From Allomuricauda sp. (GTDB taxonomy: Bacteria > Bacteroidota > Bacteroidia > Flavobacteriales > Flavobacteriaceae), in assembly GCF_028280385.1 (NCBI RefSeq), contig NZ_JANQLX010000003.1, positions 248,001-312,000 of the forward strand: a stretch of 64,000 nucleotides of DNA, written 5' to 3'. Made by a program: the position numbers and the translations under genes. The notes beneath the pieces are model-generated. The model searched no databases. It saw only the letters and a program-made list of their open reading frames with translations, and was not told the DNA's origin. This document shows, in pieces, positions 43,071 through 51,200 of the stretch (its first letter is position 1; every line of letters begins with the position of its first letter).

Positions 43071-43728
43071 TAGGCTCGATTTGACCGCGGAACTATGTGT
43101 TGTTTTTTGGTTTTGGTTCTAAAGTACCCCATGGGTTATTTATCCAGTTGCCGGTGGATGGGTGTTGGGTTAGCTTTGAAGTAGCTTCTAAAGGTCCACT
43201 GTAATCAAAGTACAGGATTTATTTGGTATAACCATAGAAAAACTAGGATTTTTATGCAATGTATATTGTATAAAAACCTTATTAAAACTATGGATTTCAT
43301 GCAATTGTAAAACAAGAGGGGAGAATGCTGGAATATGCATAGGGAAACAAGGGGCAACAACGGAATTTTGGTAAATGGCGATTGGAAGAAGAAATGGGGA
43401 GGGGCATTTTTTATGGCCAGAAAGTAGTTTAAAACCCACCATGTTCCGAAAAAGAACCGCCAAAACGCAGCATAACCCCATACCCGTGCTTAGCTTGGTT
43501 CTTTAAGGTACTAATGGTGGGCTTTTTGTTTACCATTAACTGTGCTAAAAGTAGGATGGAGGTGATATTTTTGACCCTTACGTTTGACGAAACCCCGTTT
43601 TGAATTGACCAATGAGGTTTTTGGAATAAAAAGGTGGAAATTGAAAAAATATTGATTTGGTCTTTTAACCAAAAATGCCACCGCAGCCAAACCCCCGATA
43701 TTTGAATTTGTACGATCTGCGATGACAT
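43071..43728. other. Gap of about 660 bases without a recognised gene
   Basis: Lies between the sensor kinase start and the terminator of the collagen-like lipoprotein gene. Track ORFs here (43188-43481, 43429-43728) have no signal, no family feature and no plausible start context. A single half-site like AGTTGCCGG lies near 43146, without a partner 21 bases away. Confidence 0.5.
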
Positions 43729-43735
43729 AAAAAAA

Positions 43736-43761
43736 ACCTGCAGCCATGGGTAACTGCAGGT
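43736..43761 (-). terminator. Terminator of the collagen-like lipoprotein gene
   Basis: On the minus strand ACCTGCAG, a ten-base loop, CTGCAGGT, followed by TTTTTTTAT. It lies 36 bases after the stop. Confidence 0.9.
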
Positions 43762-43796
43762 CTCTGGTTAGCAGCCCAAGTGGGCTAAGGGAAATC

Positions 43797-44729
43797 TCAA
43801 TTTTTCGCCGCCAAGTACTTATATAATGGCGCCATTTTTTCTGCATAGGTCTTTGTTTCCCAATCCTGTGCCTTAGCATTGGAAACAGAAGCCTTACTTG
43901 CTTCACTGGTTTCAATTTTTTCGGTTTCTATGACCAATAGAGGGCGAAGATCGGCTTCCTCGTGTTCGCTGGATGCAAAACTCAAGTCAGTGCCATTTGT
44001 AACGGCATTACTAGTGAGTCTTAATCTAAGTCCCTTATCTAGACTTGGATTACACAACCAATTTTCAACGATACTTCTTGGCAATAGTATTGGCACCCAT
44101 CCAATATTTTGATGTGGCCCAAGTTTCGGTAAATATCTGTACGCATACGAATCATCTGAGAATGGGCCTGCCCATTCCTCACTTTCAGCGCCATCGTCAC
44201 CCCAATCGTCATTATCATTGGCGGCAGTCCAACTTACTTGTTCTTCTTGAAAAAGTGGGTCTTGATCCCCATAGAAACCTATGTTAATATCAAATTGGGG
44301 AATATCTGCATCTTCTGCCGTAACGAATAAATACAATATAGCTTGATTCATATAAAACGAGGTATTACAGTCTTCACCTTCGCCAACCAAAGCTTCATGA
44401 ACTGCCAAATCCACCCCGGAAAAATGGATTACACCTCTTTTGTTTTGATCAGGAACGTTGGTATTTAGTCTTAAATCAATTTCTGAGTCACTTCCGCTTG
44501 ATGCAAACGAAGATAAACTGGCATCGTTAGTCCCATCATAACCTTTAAATCCATCTTGGAAATAGAAATCTTTGTTGGGCAGGTCGTCCCCAGAATCACC
44601 TTTGGGCCCTGTATCCCCTGTGGCTCCCGTGGCTCCTGTTGGACCTTGTTTCCCATCCTCAGGGGAACAGGCAGTAAACACTAGGGCCAAAACGCTACAG
44701 CCAAACATCAATAATCTACATAATTTCAT
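43797..44729 (-). CDS. Collagen-like lipoprotein
   Basis: 310 residues with lipobox VFTACSPEDG. A short Gly-x-y run follows directly (GKQGPTGATGATGDTGPKGDSG), typical of bacterial collagen-like spacers. The rest is a beta-rich domain (NTNVPDQNKRGVIHFSGVDLAV and ILYLFVTAEDADIPQFDINIGFYGD) that resembles DNRLRE-type stalk domains, with an acidic DNDDWGDDGAESEEWAG segment. It is probably displayed on the outer membrane. Two 21-base-spaced LytTR-like boxes and a TACATTTG promoter box lie upstream. Confidence 0.75.
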   Translation of the reverse strand: MKLCRLLMFGCSVLALVFTACSPEDGKQGPTGATGATGDTGPKGDSGDDLPNKDFYFQDGFKGYDGTNDASLSSFASSGSDSEIDLRLNTNVPDQNKRGVIHFSGVDLAVHEALVGEGEDCNTSFYMNQAILYLFVTAEDADIPQFDINIGFYGDQDPLFQEEQVSWTAANDNDDWGDDGAESEEWAGPFSDDSYAYRYLPKLGPHQNIGWVPILLPRSIVENWLCNPSLDKGLRLRLTSNAVTNGTDLSFASSEHEEADLRPLLVIETEKIETSEASKASVSNAKAQDWETKTYAEKMAPLYKYLAAKN

Positions 44730-44762
44730 AATCGTAATTTTTTAACGGGTTAATTAAGGCTC

Positions 44763-44839
44763 CAAATGTAAAAGGGGTACAGGCAAGATGTTTGCCCCAA
44801 TTGATCGTTGGCCCATATCAATTGACGGTTGGCCTATAT
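44763..44839 (-). promoter_or_regulatory. LytTR-type box pair and promoter of the collagen-like lipoprotein gene
   Basis: AATTGATCGTTGGCCCATAT (44799) and AATTGACGGTTGGCCTATAT (44820) are near-identical repeats exactly 21 bases apart. The minus-strand -7 box TACATTTG is at 44770-44763, 28 bases from the first repeat. On the transcribed strand the repeats read CAACGATCAATT and CAACCGTCAATT, close to the LytTR consensus. Confidence 0.7.
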
Positions 44840-44870
44840 GGGTTTACCGCTGTGTATTAGGGGAAGTTTT

Positions 44871-45503
44871 TTAAGAAGCCAAGGAACCCAGTTTCCCGGA
44901 AACCGAAGGCAACTCTTGTACCTGGGGATTGTTTAAGGGGGCAATCCCATATTGTTCAAAGTATGAGAGCACCTCCCCATATTGGGATAAATTTATTTTG
45001 GCAGCTTGCAAGGTTTGATGTACAAGTGTTTTATAAGAGGTATTGCTTTGCGGCGCCAATGACCCCAGCAACCTGGGTTTGATGATAAGGATTTTTAAAT
45101 GTGTGGCATGCCAACAGGGTACGTGAAAATTGGAAACACTGTCTTTTAGGCATTTAAAGGTAAGGTAGACCTTGCCGGTATTCTTATATACTTCGGCGGT
45201 ATAACCCAAGGCCTGGTTGTTTACAGGTAGTTTTAAAAATGTCTCTTCGGTTTCCAGATAAAAAAGGATGGGACAGTGGCCCAATACATCTTCGGTAATC
45301 TGTGGGACCTCCAATGAAACTGACCATCCAGGCAGCTGGTCCCGAATATCAAAAGACAAGAGCTCTAGTTTATGGCTGGCCTTAATGGCCGCACTTTTTT
45401 TTGATTTCTTTAGCAACAACATGGACTGATGATACAGGTATACGGGGTACCCAATAATCAGAGCTGCACAGAAAAGTGCCCAGAGTATGGAAAAGTAATG
45501 CAT
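44871..45503 (-). CDS. Membrane-anchored protein of unknown function
   Basis: 210 residues. One N-terminal membrane helix (FSILWALFCAALIIGYPVYLYHQ), then a basic stretch (LLLKKSKKSAAIKASHK), then a globular alpha/beta part with FDIRDQLPGWSVSLEVP, YTAEVYKNTGKVYLTFKCL and a helical C-terminus. No family recognised. It is isolated by gaps on both sides and has direct repeats of LytTR type about 85-140 bases upstream, so it probably belongs to the local LytTR regulon. Confidence 0.55.
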   Translation of the reverse strand: MHYFSILWALFCAALIIGYPVYLYHQSMLLLKKSKKSAAIKASHKLELLSFDIRDQLPGWSVSLEVPQITEDVLGHCPILFYLETEETFLKLPVNNQALGYTAEVYKNTGKVYLTFKCLKDSVSNFHVPCWHATHLKILIIKPRLLGSLAPQSNTSYKTLVHQTLQAAKINLSQYGEVLSYFEQYGIAPLNNPQVQELPSVSGKLGSLAS

Positions 45504-45587
45504 GGTTGTAGGTTTAGGTTATTATTTGGGATAATACATGCTATTTGTGGGGCAAGTAACAACTTTCACAGGAGGGGTCACTTCATT

Positions 45588-45642
45588 AATGGACCAAAGC
45601 CGTTTTTCAATTGACTTGCACTTTTTGCTCGATAAACTGCAC
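45588..45642 (-). promoter_or_regulatory. LytTR-type repeats upstream of the 210-residue membrane protein
   Basis: AATGGACCAAAGC (45588), AATTGACTTGCAC (45609) and CGATAAACTGCAC (45630) are spaced exactly 21 bases apart. The last two share GCAC-TTTTT after the core. A minus-strand TACTTG (45558-45553) lies where the -7 box is expected. The match to consensus is weaker than in the other sets. Confidence 0.45.
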
Positions 45643-45678
45643 TTTTTTGGGCTGAAATGCATTGGGACAGGGTTCATA

Positions 45679-46071
45679 TTAGCCGCTCATCTTCAAGTCT
45701 TTCATGGCTTTGAGATGATCAAGTTCATCAACTACCTTGTCAACATCGTAATTTGCAATTCTCCGGCAACTATAATTTCTTTTAATGTCATTGACATAGG
45801 TGTGAATCTCCAGGGCATAATAATTTTCCAATTCAAATATGGGGTCATTCAGCATGGGGAGACGTTCATCCACCATGTGCTTGCCGAAAGATCGTGCACT
45901 ATATATTAATTTGAAATCATTTTCAAGGGTATCCGACCATTCAATGGTCACCTCAATAAAATTGTCCATTTTCTCTCTCAATTTATAGGTTGCTTTTTTA
46001 GGTATTTTTCCGGTTTCGTATTCCAATTTCACGAGGTCCATTATCCATTTTTCAAGAAAATTCTCCTTCAT
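45679..46071 (-). CDS. Small soluble protein of unknown function
   Basis: 130 residues, charged, mixed alpha/beta: MKENFLEKWIMDLVKLEYETGKIPKKATYKLREKM, IEVTIEWSDTLENDFKLIYSARSFG, YALEIHTYVNDIKRNYSCRR, and a C-terminal acidic helix VVDELDHLKAMKDLKMSG. No signal peptide, no membrane segment and no family that I recognise. Gaps of about 175 and 205 bases separate it from its neighbours. Confidence 0.5.
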   Translation of the reverse strand: MKENFLEKWIMDLVKLEYETGKIPKKATYKLREKMDNFIEVTIEWSDTLENDFKLIYSARSFGKHMVDERLPMLNDPIFELENYYALEIHTYVNDIKRNYSCRRIANYDVDKVVDELDHLKAMKDLKMSG

Positions 46072-46277
46072 TTTTCGTTTGATTTAGGTGTTCTGATTTT
46101 GTCCCAATTGGGATTTGGTTTATTGGAAGTTGAAGATGTTCCCATTTTGACGATATGCCCACTGAAAGGAACCCCAAAGGATATTTTGGGAACGATGGGG
46201 AAAGGTTGAAGAATGTACCTGGGTTAAGGGGGTGGGAAAGTACGTAGGTTAGGTTCCTGTGCAGATTTGGGTGTTGA

Positions 46278-47273
46278 CTAGTCTATTTCATGTAAGTGTA
46301 ATTTTAAAAAGTTTATTGTTTTGGTCCTTGCCTCCTCGCTTGGCGGGAGCCCATCATCATCAAAACCGTGGCCAACGTTATTATAAATTTCCATTTCCAC
46401 GGGAAATCCTTTTTTCTTTAGCAACTGGAACATGCACAAAGTGCTTTCGGCCAGATAATCGTTTTCTGGCAGTTGATATAGAACAGGGGCATAATTACCA
46501 TATATGATTTTTTCGTTGGCATTATCGCTGCATGGGTCTCCACCCCAATAACCATGGGCGATAGCCCCGCCGTAGTTAACCACACCACAGGCAAATCCAC
46601 CTTCCTCGGGCCTCTGGGCCGGTTCCCTAACACCATTGGAAATTCCGTATTCCTTGCCATCATAGCTTTGTGTCCAATTCCAATCTTGTGGGGTTAGATC
46701 GGTGTCAAATAAGGTGGCTGCAGTTGTATTTCCGCCATGCGAAAACCCAATAATGCCAATATCTTTGCTTCTTACTATGTTTGATCCCGCATGATTCTTT
46801 AGATTTCTAAGCATGCGCAAAGTTCCATAGGCATATCTAGGTCTTACAAATTCCGAGCTTATTTTGAAGGCATATGGAGGTTTCTTCCATTTCCCGGTTC
46901 GTTCCGCCGTTCCAGCGGGGGTATATCCATCCACCACGGCACATACAAAACCATTTTGAGTCAAAATTTCTTTCCACTCCTGAAATTGTCTGGACAGTTT
47001 CTTGGTTTTTGGGTTATCATGTTTCCACATACCGCCAGAGCCATGTTTTACCACAACAGCTGGCAATTGTCCTTCAGCCTTTGGGATGGATAGAAAAACG
47101 GGAACTTGTTTGCCTTCAACCACTATTTGGATAATGGTGTCAGTGGTGGCCGCATGAATGATAACTTCCTCATCAATTTCTTGAAAGTCATCTCCTTTTT
47201 GACATGAATTCAAAGAACTGAGTATGGCAATGAGGATTAATTTTGAATAAAAATGTATTTGGATGCTTTTCAT
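46278..47273 (-). CDS. Dienelactone hydrolase family lipoprotein (alpha/beta hydrolase)
   Basis: 331 residues with lipobox LSSLNSC. The alpha/beta hydrolase core has LPAVVVKHGSGGMWKHD (oxyanion region), the nucleophile elbow GFSHGGN, an acid candidate near the late LPENDYLAES, and catalytic His in NVGHGFDDDGLPP. This matches the dienelactone hydrolase family; the substrate is not readable. It begins 13 bases after the SprF-like gene, so it may be the third gene of the T9SS cargo operon. Confidence 0.85.
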   Translation of the reverse strand: MKSIQIHFYSKLILIAILSSLNSCQKGDDFQEIDEEVIIHAATTDTIIQIVVEGKQVPVFLSIPKAEGQLPAVVVKHGSGGMWKHDNPKTKKLSRQFQEWKEILTQNGFVCAVVDGYTPAGTAERTGKWKKPPYAFKISSEFVRPRYAYGTLRMLRNLKNHAGSNIVRSKDIGIIGFSHGGNTTAATLFDTDLTPQDWNWTQSYDGKEYGISNGVREPAQRPEEGGFACGVVNYGGAIAHGYWGGDPCSDNANEKIIYGNYAPVLYQLPENDYLAESTLCMFQLLKKKGFPVEMEIYNNVGHGFDDDGLPPSEEARTKTINFLKLHLHEID

Positions 47274-47286
47274 ATACGAATGGTTG

Positions 47287-48246
47287 TCAATAAGTACAGG
47301 TACAGTTTGAAATACCCCTTAAAAAGTTAACTCCTACGGTGAGCTGCAATGTACTTGTGGCTATAGAGGGCACGCTGCCCATGTAAAAATGGTAGGCCAG
47401 CCCAAAGTATAAATCCCCCTTTTGTGCCCCTAACATTGGGCCTAGAGACAAGGGTTGACCCAATTGATCATTTAAAAATCGATAGGTGATACCGGCATAA
47501 TAATAATCATGAAAATCATACCACCTGAACTTGGTGTTGACATCGGTGGAAGAACGACCATCACTTTCATAATACTGGAACATGAGGGAAGGCTCCAGCT
47601 CAAACACAGCTCTTTTGTCGCTTCTAAAGCGCATTCCCGCATAGGCGTAATAGTTTCTTAGGATATTGGGTTCATACAAAAAGTCATAAGCCTGAAAGTC
47701 CTTGTTCAAAATATTGGATGCATTGAGACTCAGATAAAAGTTCTTTTTGCGATATAGGATGCCTACATCAAAATTGGGATTGCTCGAAGCTTTGTTACCA
47801 ACAATGGCAGGATCATTTTCCCCGCCAAATTCATTGGTGTTGATTCGGAATTGGTTCAAATTGAAGGAAAGTGCAAATGAGAAAAATTGTTCAGTATGTT
47901 CGTCTATAGTAAGGTGGTGTGCAAAGGAAACTTTGGCACCTTTTTGTTGGGTTTCCCCGTTGGCATCATTGTAGAGTACCATGCCAATGCCAGACCTATA
48001 TCCCAAACGGACATCTGCGGATAAAGTTTGGGTTTCCGGGGCTTCTTTTATCCCCATCCATTGGGTAACCCCACTTAACCGAACTTTTACAAAATTTCCT
48101 ATCCCGGCATAACTTGGGGACATCACAAAGGGATTATCAGAAAGGTATTGTGAGATTTGCGGAATATTGACCTCTTGTGAATTGGAAGCTGTGGCCCAAA
48201 AAAACATCAATATCAAAACATTACTTTTTTTCATGATCAATTGCAT
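47287..48246 (-). CDS. PorP/SprF family type IX secretion membrane protein
   Basis: About 319 residues with a signal peptide (MKKSNVLILMFFWATASNSQ). The family signature shows in QISQYLSDNPFVMSPSYAGIGNFVKVRLSGVTQWMGIKEAPETQTL, then barrel strands. ATG 48246 overlaps the stop of the upstream 1530-codon gene by one base (TAATG); ATG 48234 is an alternative. It is the dedicated partner of the adjacent type B cargo, as in the 20-32 kb locus. Confidence 0.9.
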   Translation of the reverse strand: MQLIMKKSNVLILMFFWATASNSQEVNIPQISQYLSDNPFVMSPSYAGIGNFVKVRLSGVTQWMGIKEAPETQTLSADVRLGYRSGIGMVLYNDANGETQQKGAKVSFAHHLTIDEHTEQFFSFALSFNLNQFRINTNEFGGENDPAIVGNKASSNPNFDVGILYRKKNFYLSLNASNILNKDFQAYDFLYEPNILRNYYAYAGMRFRSDKRAVFELEPSLMFQYYESDGRSSTDVNTKFRWYDFHDYYYAGITYRFLNDQLGQPLSLGPMLGAQKGDLYFGLAYHFYMGSVPSIATSTLQLTVGVNFLRGISNCTCTY

Positions 48247-51200
48247 TAACGGTATAGGGTAAAGTTTCCAATCCATGAATTCTCATTGGGGATATAAATA
48301 CCCTGCCCCTGCTCATTAAGTTTACCAGGATTGATAATTTCCGCTCTATACCAATAGTCACCTGAAGGCAGTTCTTTGCCATTATAGGTTCCGTCCCAAC
48401 CTTGATCTTGCAGGCCGTTACCACTTTGCAACAGTTGGTGCAAGGGTCTGCCGTAACGATCAAAGATCCATGTGGCAAATTCCAACTCAGGATGCCCTTC
48501 TATGGTGATCTGCCAAGTATCCTTATATCCATCACCATTGGGAGTGAATACAGGGGGAATATGAATTTTTAGAGGTTCGATGAAAATGGTGGCCGAGGTT
48601 TCACAACCATTGACATCCCGAACGCTTACTTTATATATTCCTGTTTCCGATATGGAAAATGTGTTTTGGGAAGAACCAGGTTCGTTTTCAGAATAGAAGG
48701 TATAAGGAGCCTCACCGCCTACGGCCGTTGCTGAAATCTGGTTAATTCCAGTTTGTGTTATTTCCAGTTCTATCGTAGCAACGCTGTCCAGACTGAATTC
48801 CACAATGTTTTCACAACCATCGCTGTGTAAAAGGTATAGGAAATGGTCCCCGGGAGGTATGGCTCCAAATTCCGAACTCGATTGTAAGTTGGTGGTATCT
48901 GTAGTGTTGATGCCATAGAGCACGTCATTGCCAACACCCGTATCTTCCAAGTGGATTGAAATGGAATAAGTAGCTAGGGTACAATCGTATTGTTCGGTAA
49001 CTGATGCCTCTAGATTGGTTCCGGGAGCTATGGTGATGATTTCTTCCTGCACACATCCGCTGGCATCCACTATGCTAATCTCATAGGTGCCTGCTGGAAG
49101 CCCGTCCAAGGAAAAAGAATTATTGGGAAAGCTTAAGGGAACGCCGGAGTTAACTTGAACGGAATAGGGAGGCGCTCCGTTTTCAACTGTAAATTGAATA
49201 TATCCGTCTTGGGCATCCTTACAAGATTCATTGCTTTGCGAATATGAAACTGTAAAACATAAGAATGAAATTACTTGTTTGACCATATGGATATTCCCAG
49301 ATGCGTCGGTAATGCTATAATACCGATTAATGGTATTCTCCAATTGTTCATCTAAATGGTGTGCAACAATAGGTATACTGCAGTTGTCAGCGGCATCAGT
49401 AACCACAGAGATATCTGGGGTTGGCACCTCCTCTGGTGAAGTCACAATTATGGGCGCAGGGTCGCTTGCCGTTGGGTCTGTGGTGTCGTTGACGGTTATG
49501 ATCTGTTGTACGTTGATGGAGTTCCCGGCTGTATCCTCGACACCATAGGTTCGTGTGATAACCTCCGGGTTGTTACCCGCATCGGAAACATCGAGGATAT
49601 GGGTTACTAAGGGAGGTCCGCAATCATCACTGGCCGTAACGATGGAGATATCGGGTGCGGGAACGTCAGCTGTGCACTGTACGGTCACCGGAGAAATGGG
49701 AAGGGCAGAGGGGGGCGTATCGTCTATGGTAACGGTCACGGATGCGGAGGCATCCCCACAAGGAGGAGCCCCTGCCACGGTGTATGTGTATACGCCCGCC
49801 CCTGCGAGTGCGGGGCTCCAAGTTCCGCTTCCATCGGGTGCTCCCCCGAGCTCTGCGAATAGCTGTGGGGCCGTTACGAGATCGCCTCCACATATGGTCA
49901 GGCTTCCGTCGGTCCCTGCTTCGGGCTGTGGCTGTTCGCTCACGGTGACCTGTGCTGTTGCGTCTGTTGTACATGGTGCTGTTGCGGCCACGGTGTATGT
50001 GTATACGCCCGCCCCTGCGAGTGCGGGGCTCCAAGTTCCGCCTCCATCGGGTGCTCCCCCGAGCTCTGCGAGTAGCTGTGGGGCCGTTACGAGATCGCCT
50101 CCACATATGGTCAGGCTTCCGTTGGTCCCGGCGTCGGGCTGGTCGTTGTTGGTTATGGTGACCTCGTCAAAGGAATCCGTGCAGTTGCCGTTGGTTATGG
50201 TCCACCTGAGGATGGCGCTCTGCCCGGCTGCCAGTCCGGTGACATTGGTCGTTGGGTCGGTGGGTGTCTGTATGGTCACGGCCCCGCCGCTGACGTGGGT
50301 CCAAGTTCCGGTCCCCGCGCTGGGGCTGTTGGCAGCCATGGTGAAGTCCCCGTGGTCGCACTGTTCGATGTCAGCCCCGGCGTCGGCCACGGGCTGCTGG
50401 TCTATGGTAAGGTCCATGGCATCAACGGCACTAGGGCATGTACCTGTGCTGGCTGCCGTAAGGGTAAGGGTGACAACGTTCCCGATGTCCGCGGGGACGG
50501 GGTTGTACTCCGCATTGAGCACCGTCGGGTCCGTGAAGCTGCCCCCACCGTTGTGGGTCCACACCACAGTGTCGAAACCACCTGCGCTCGCGCCGGCAAC
50601 AGTGTAGGGAAGCGCACCGCATATCTCCTCGTCAGCCCCGGCGTCGGCCACGGGGGCCGGGGTGATTGTGATATCAAAAAAATGTTGGTCAGTACAAAGC
50701 GGACTTATTCCTGTTTGGTCATATACATAATATGTGCCAGAAGTAGATATACTTTCCCCCTGTAGGTATTTGTTTCCAGTTCCATTTGGGCCGTCATAAT
50801 AGGCTTGATTACCACTTAAATTAAAGCCATTGATGAAGAGTAATTCATAAGACCCGCATGCATTTACATTTGCAATGGGATCGAGATTGGGAGTGGTATA
50901 GACATTAATGGTTTGTTGAAGATCCAAAGTATTACCAGCTGCATCTGTGATTCGATAGGTGCGGGTCATTGTACCTGGATTTGAGCCTACCAAAGGGCTA
51001 TCATTTACAAATACAATTGGATCTACAGTTGTCAAAGCACAATTGTCATCTGCATTAACTACTTCTGCTATACTTGGGGGTGGAATTACATCGCAGACTT
51101 CCAAGGAAATATTTGTCAGATTGCCGGTAGGTGGAATAAGATCACCGTACCCAAGGGTGAATACATTTACACCAGCAAAATCTACATCGTCAAAATAGAC

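Noticed and set aside
43146-43157. Single AGTTGCCGG half-site upstream of the sensor kinase gene
   Set aside because: No partner at 21 bases on either side, so autoregulation cannot be claimed.
46106-46157. Possible LytTR-type repeats upstream of the 130-residue protein (AATTGGGATTTG, AAGTTGAAGATG, TTTTGACGATAT)
   Set aside because: The third copy is out of the 21-base register and the first two match the consensus poorly.
49555-50607. 350-codon plus-strand ORF and several others opposite the T9SS type B gene
   Set aside because: It is the mirror of the GC-rich repeat block, in which stop codons are rare on both strands. The product is low-complexity and the minus-strand frame has clear domains.
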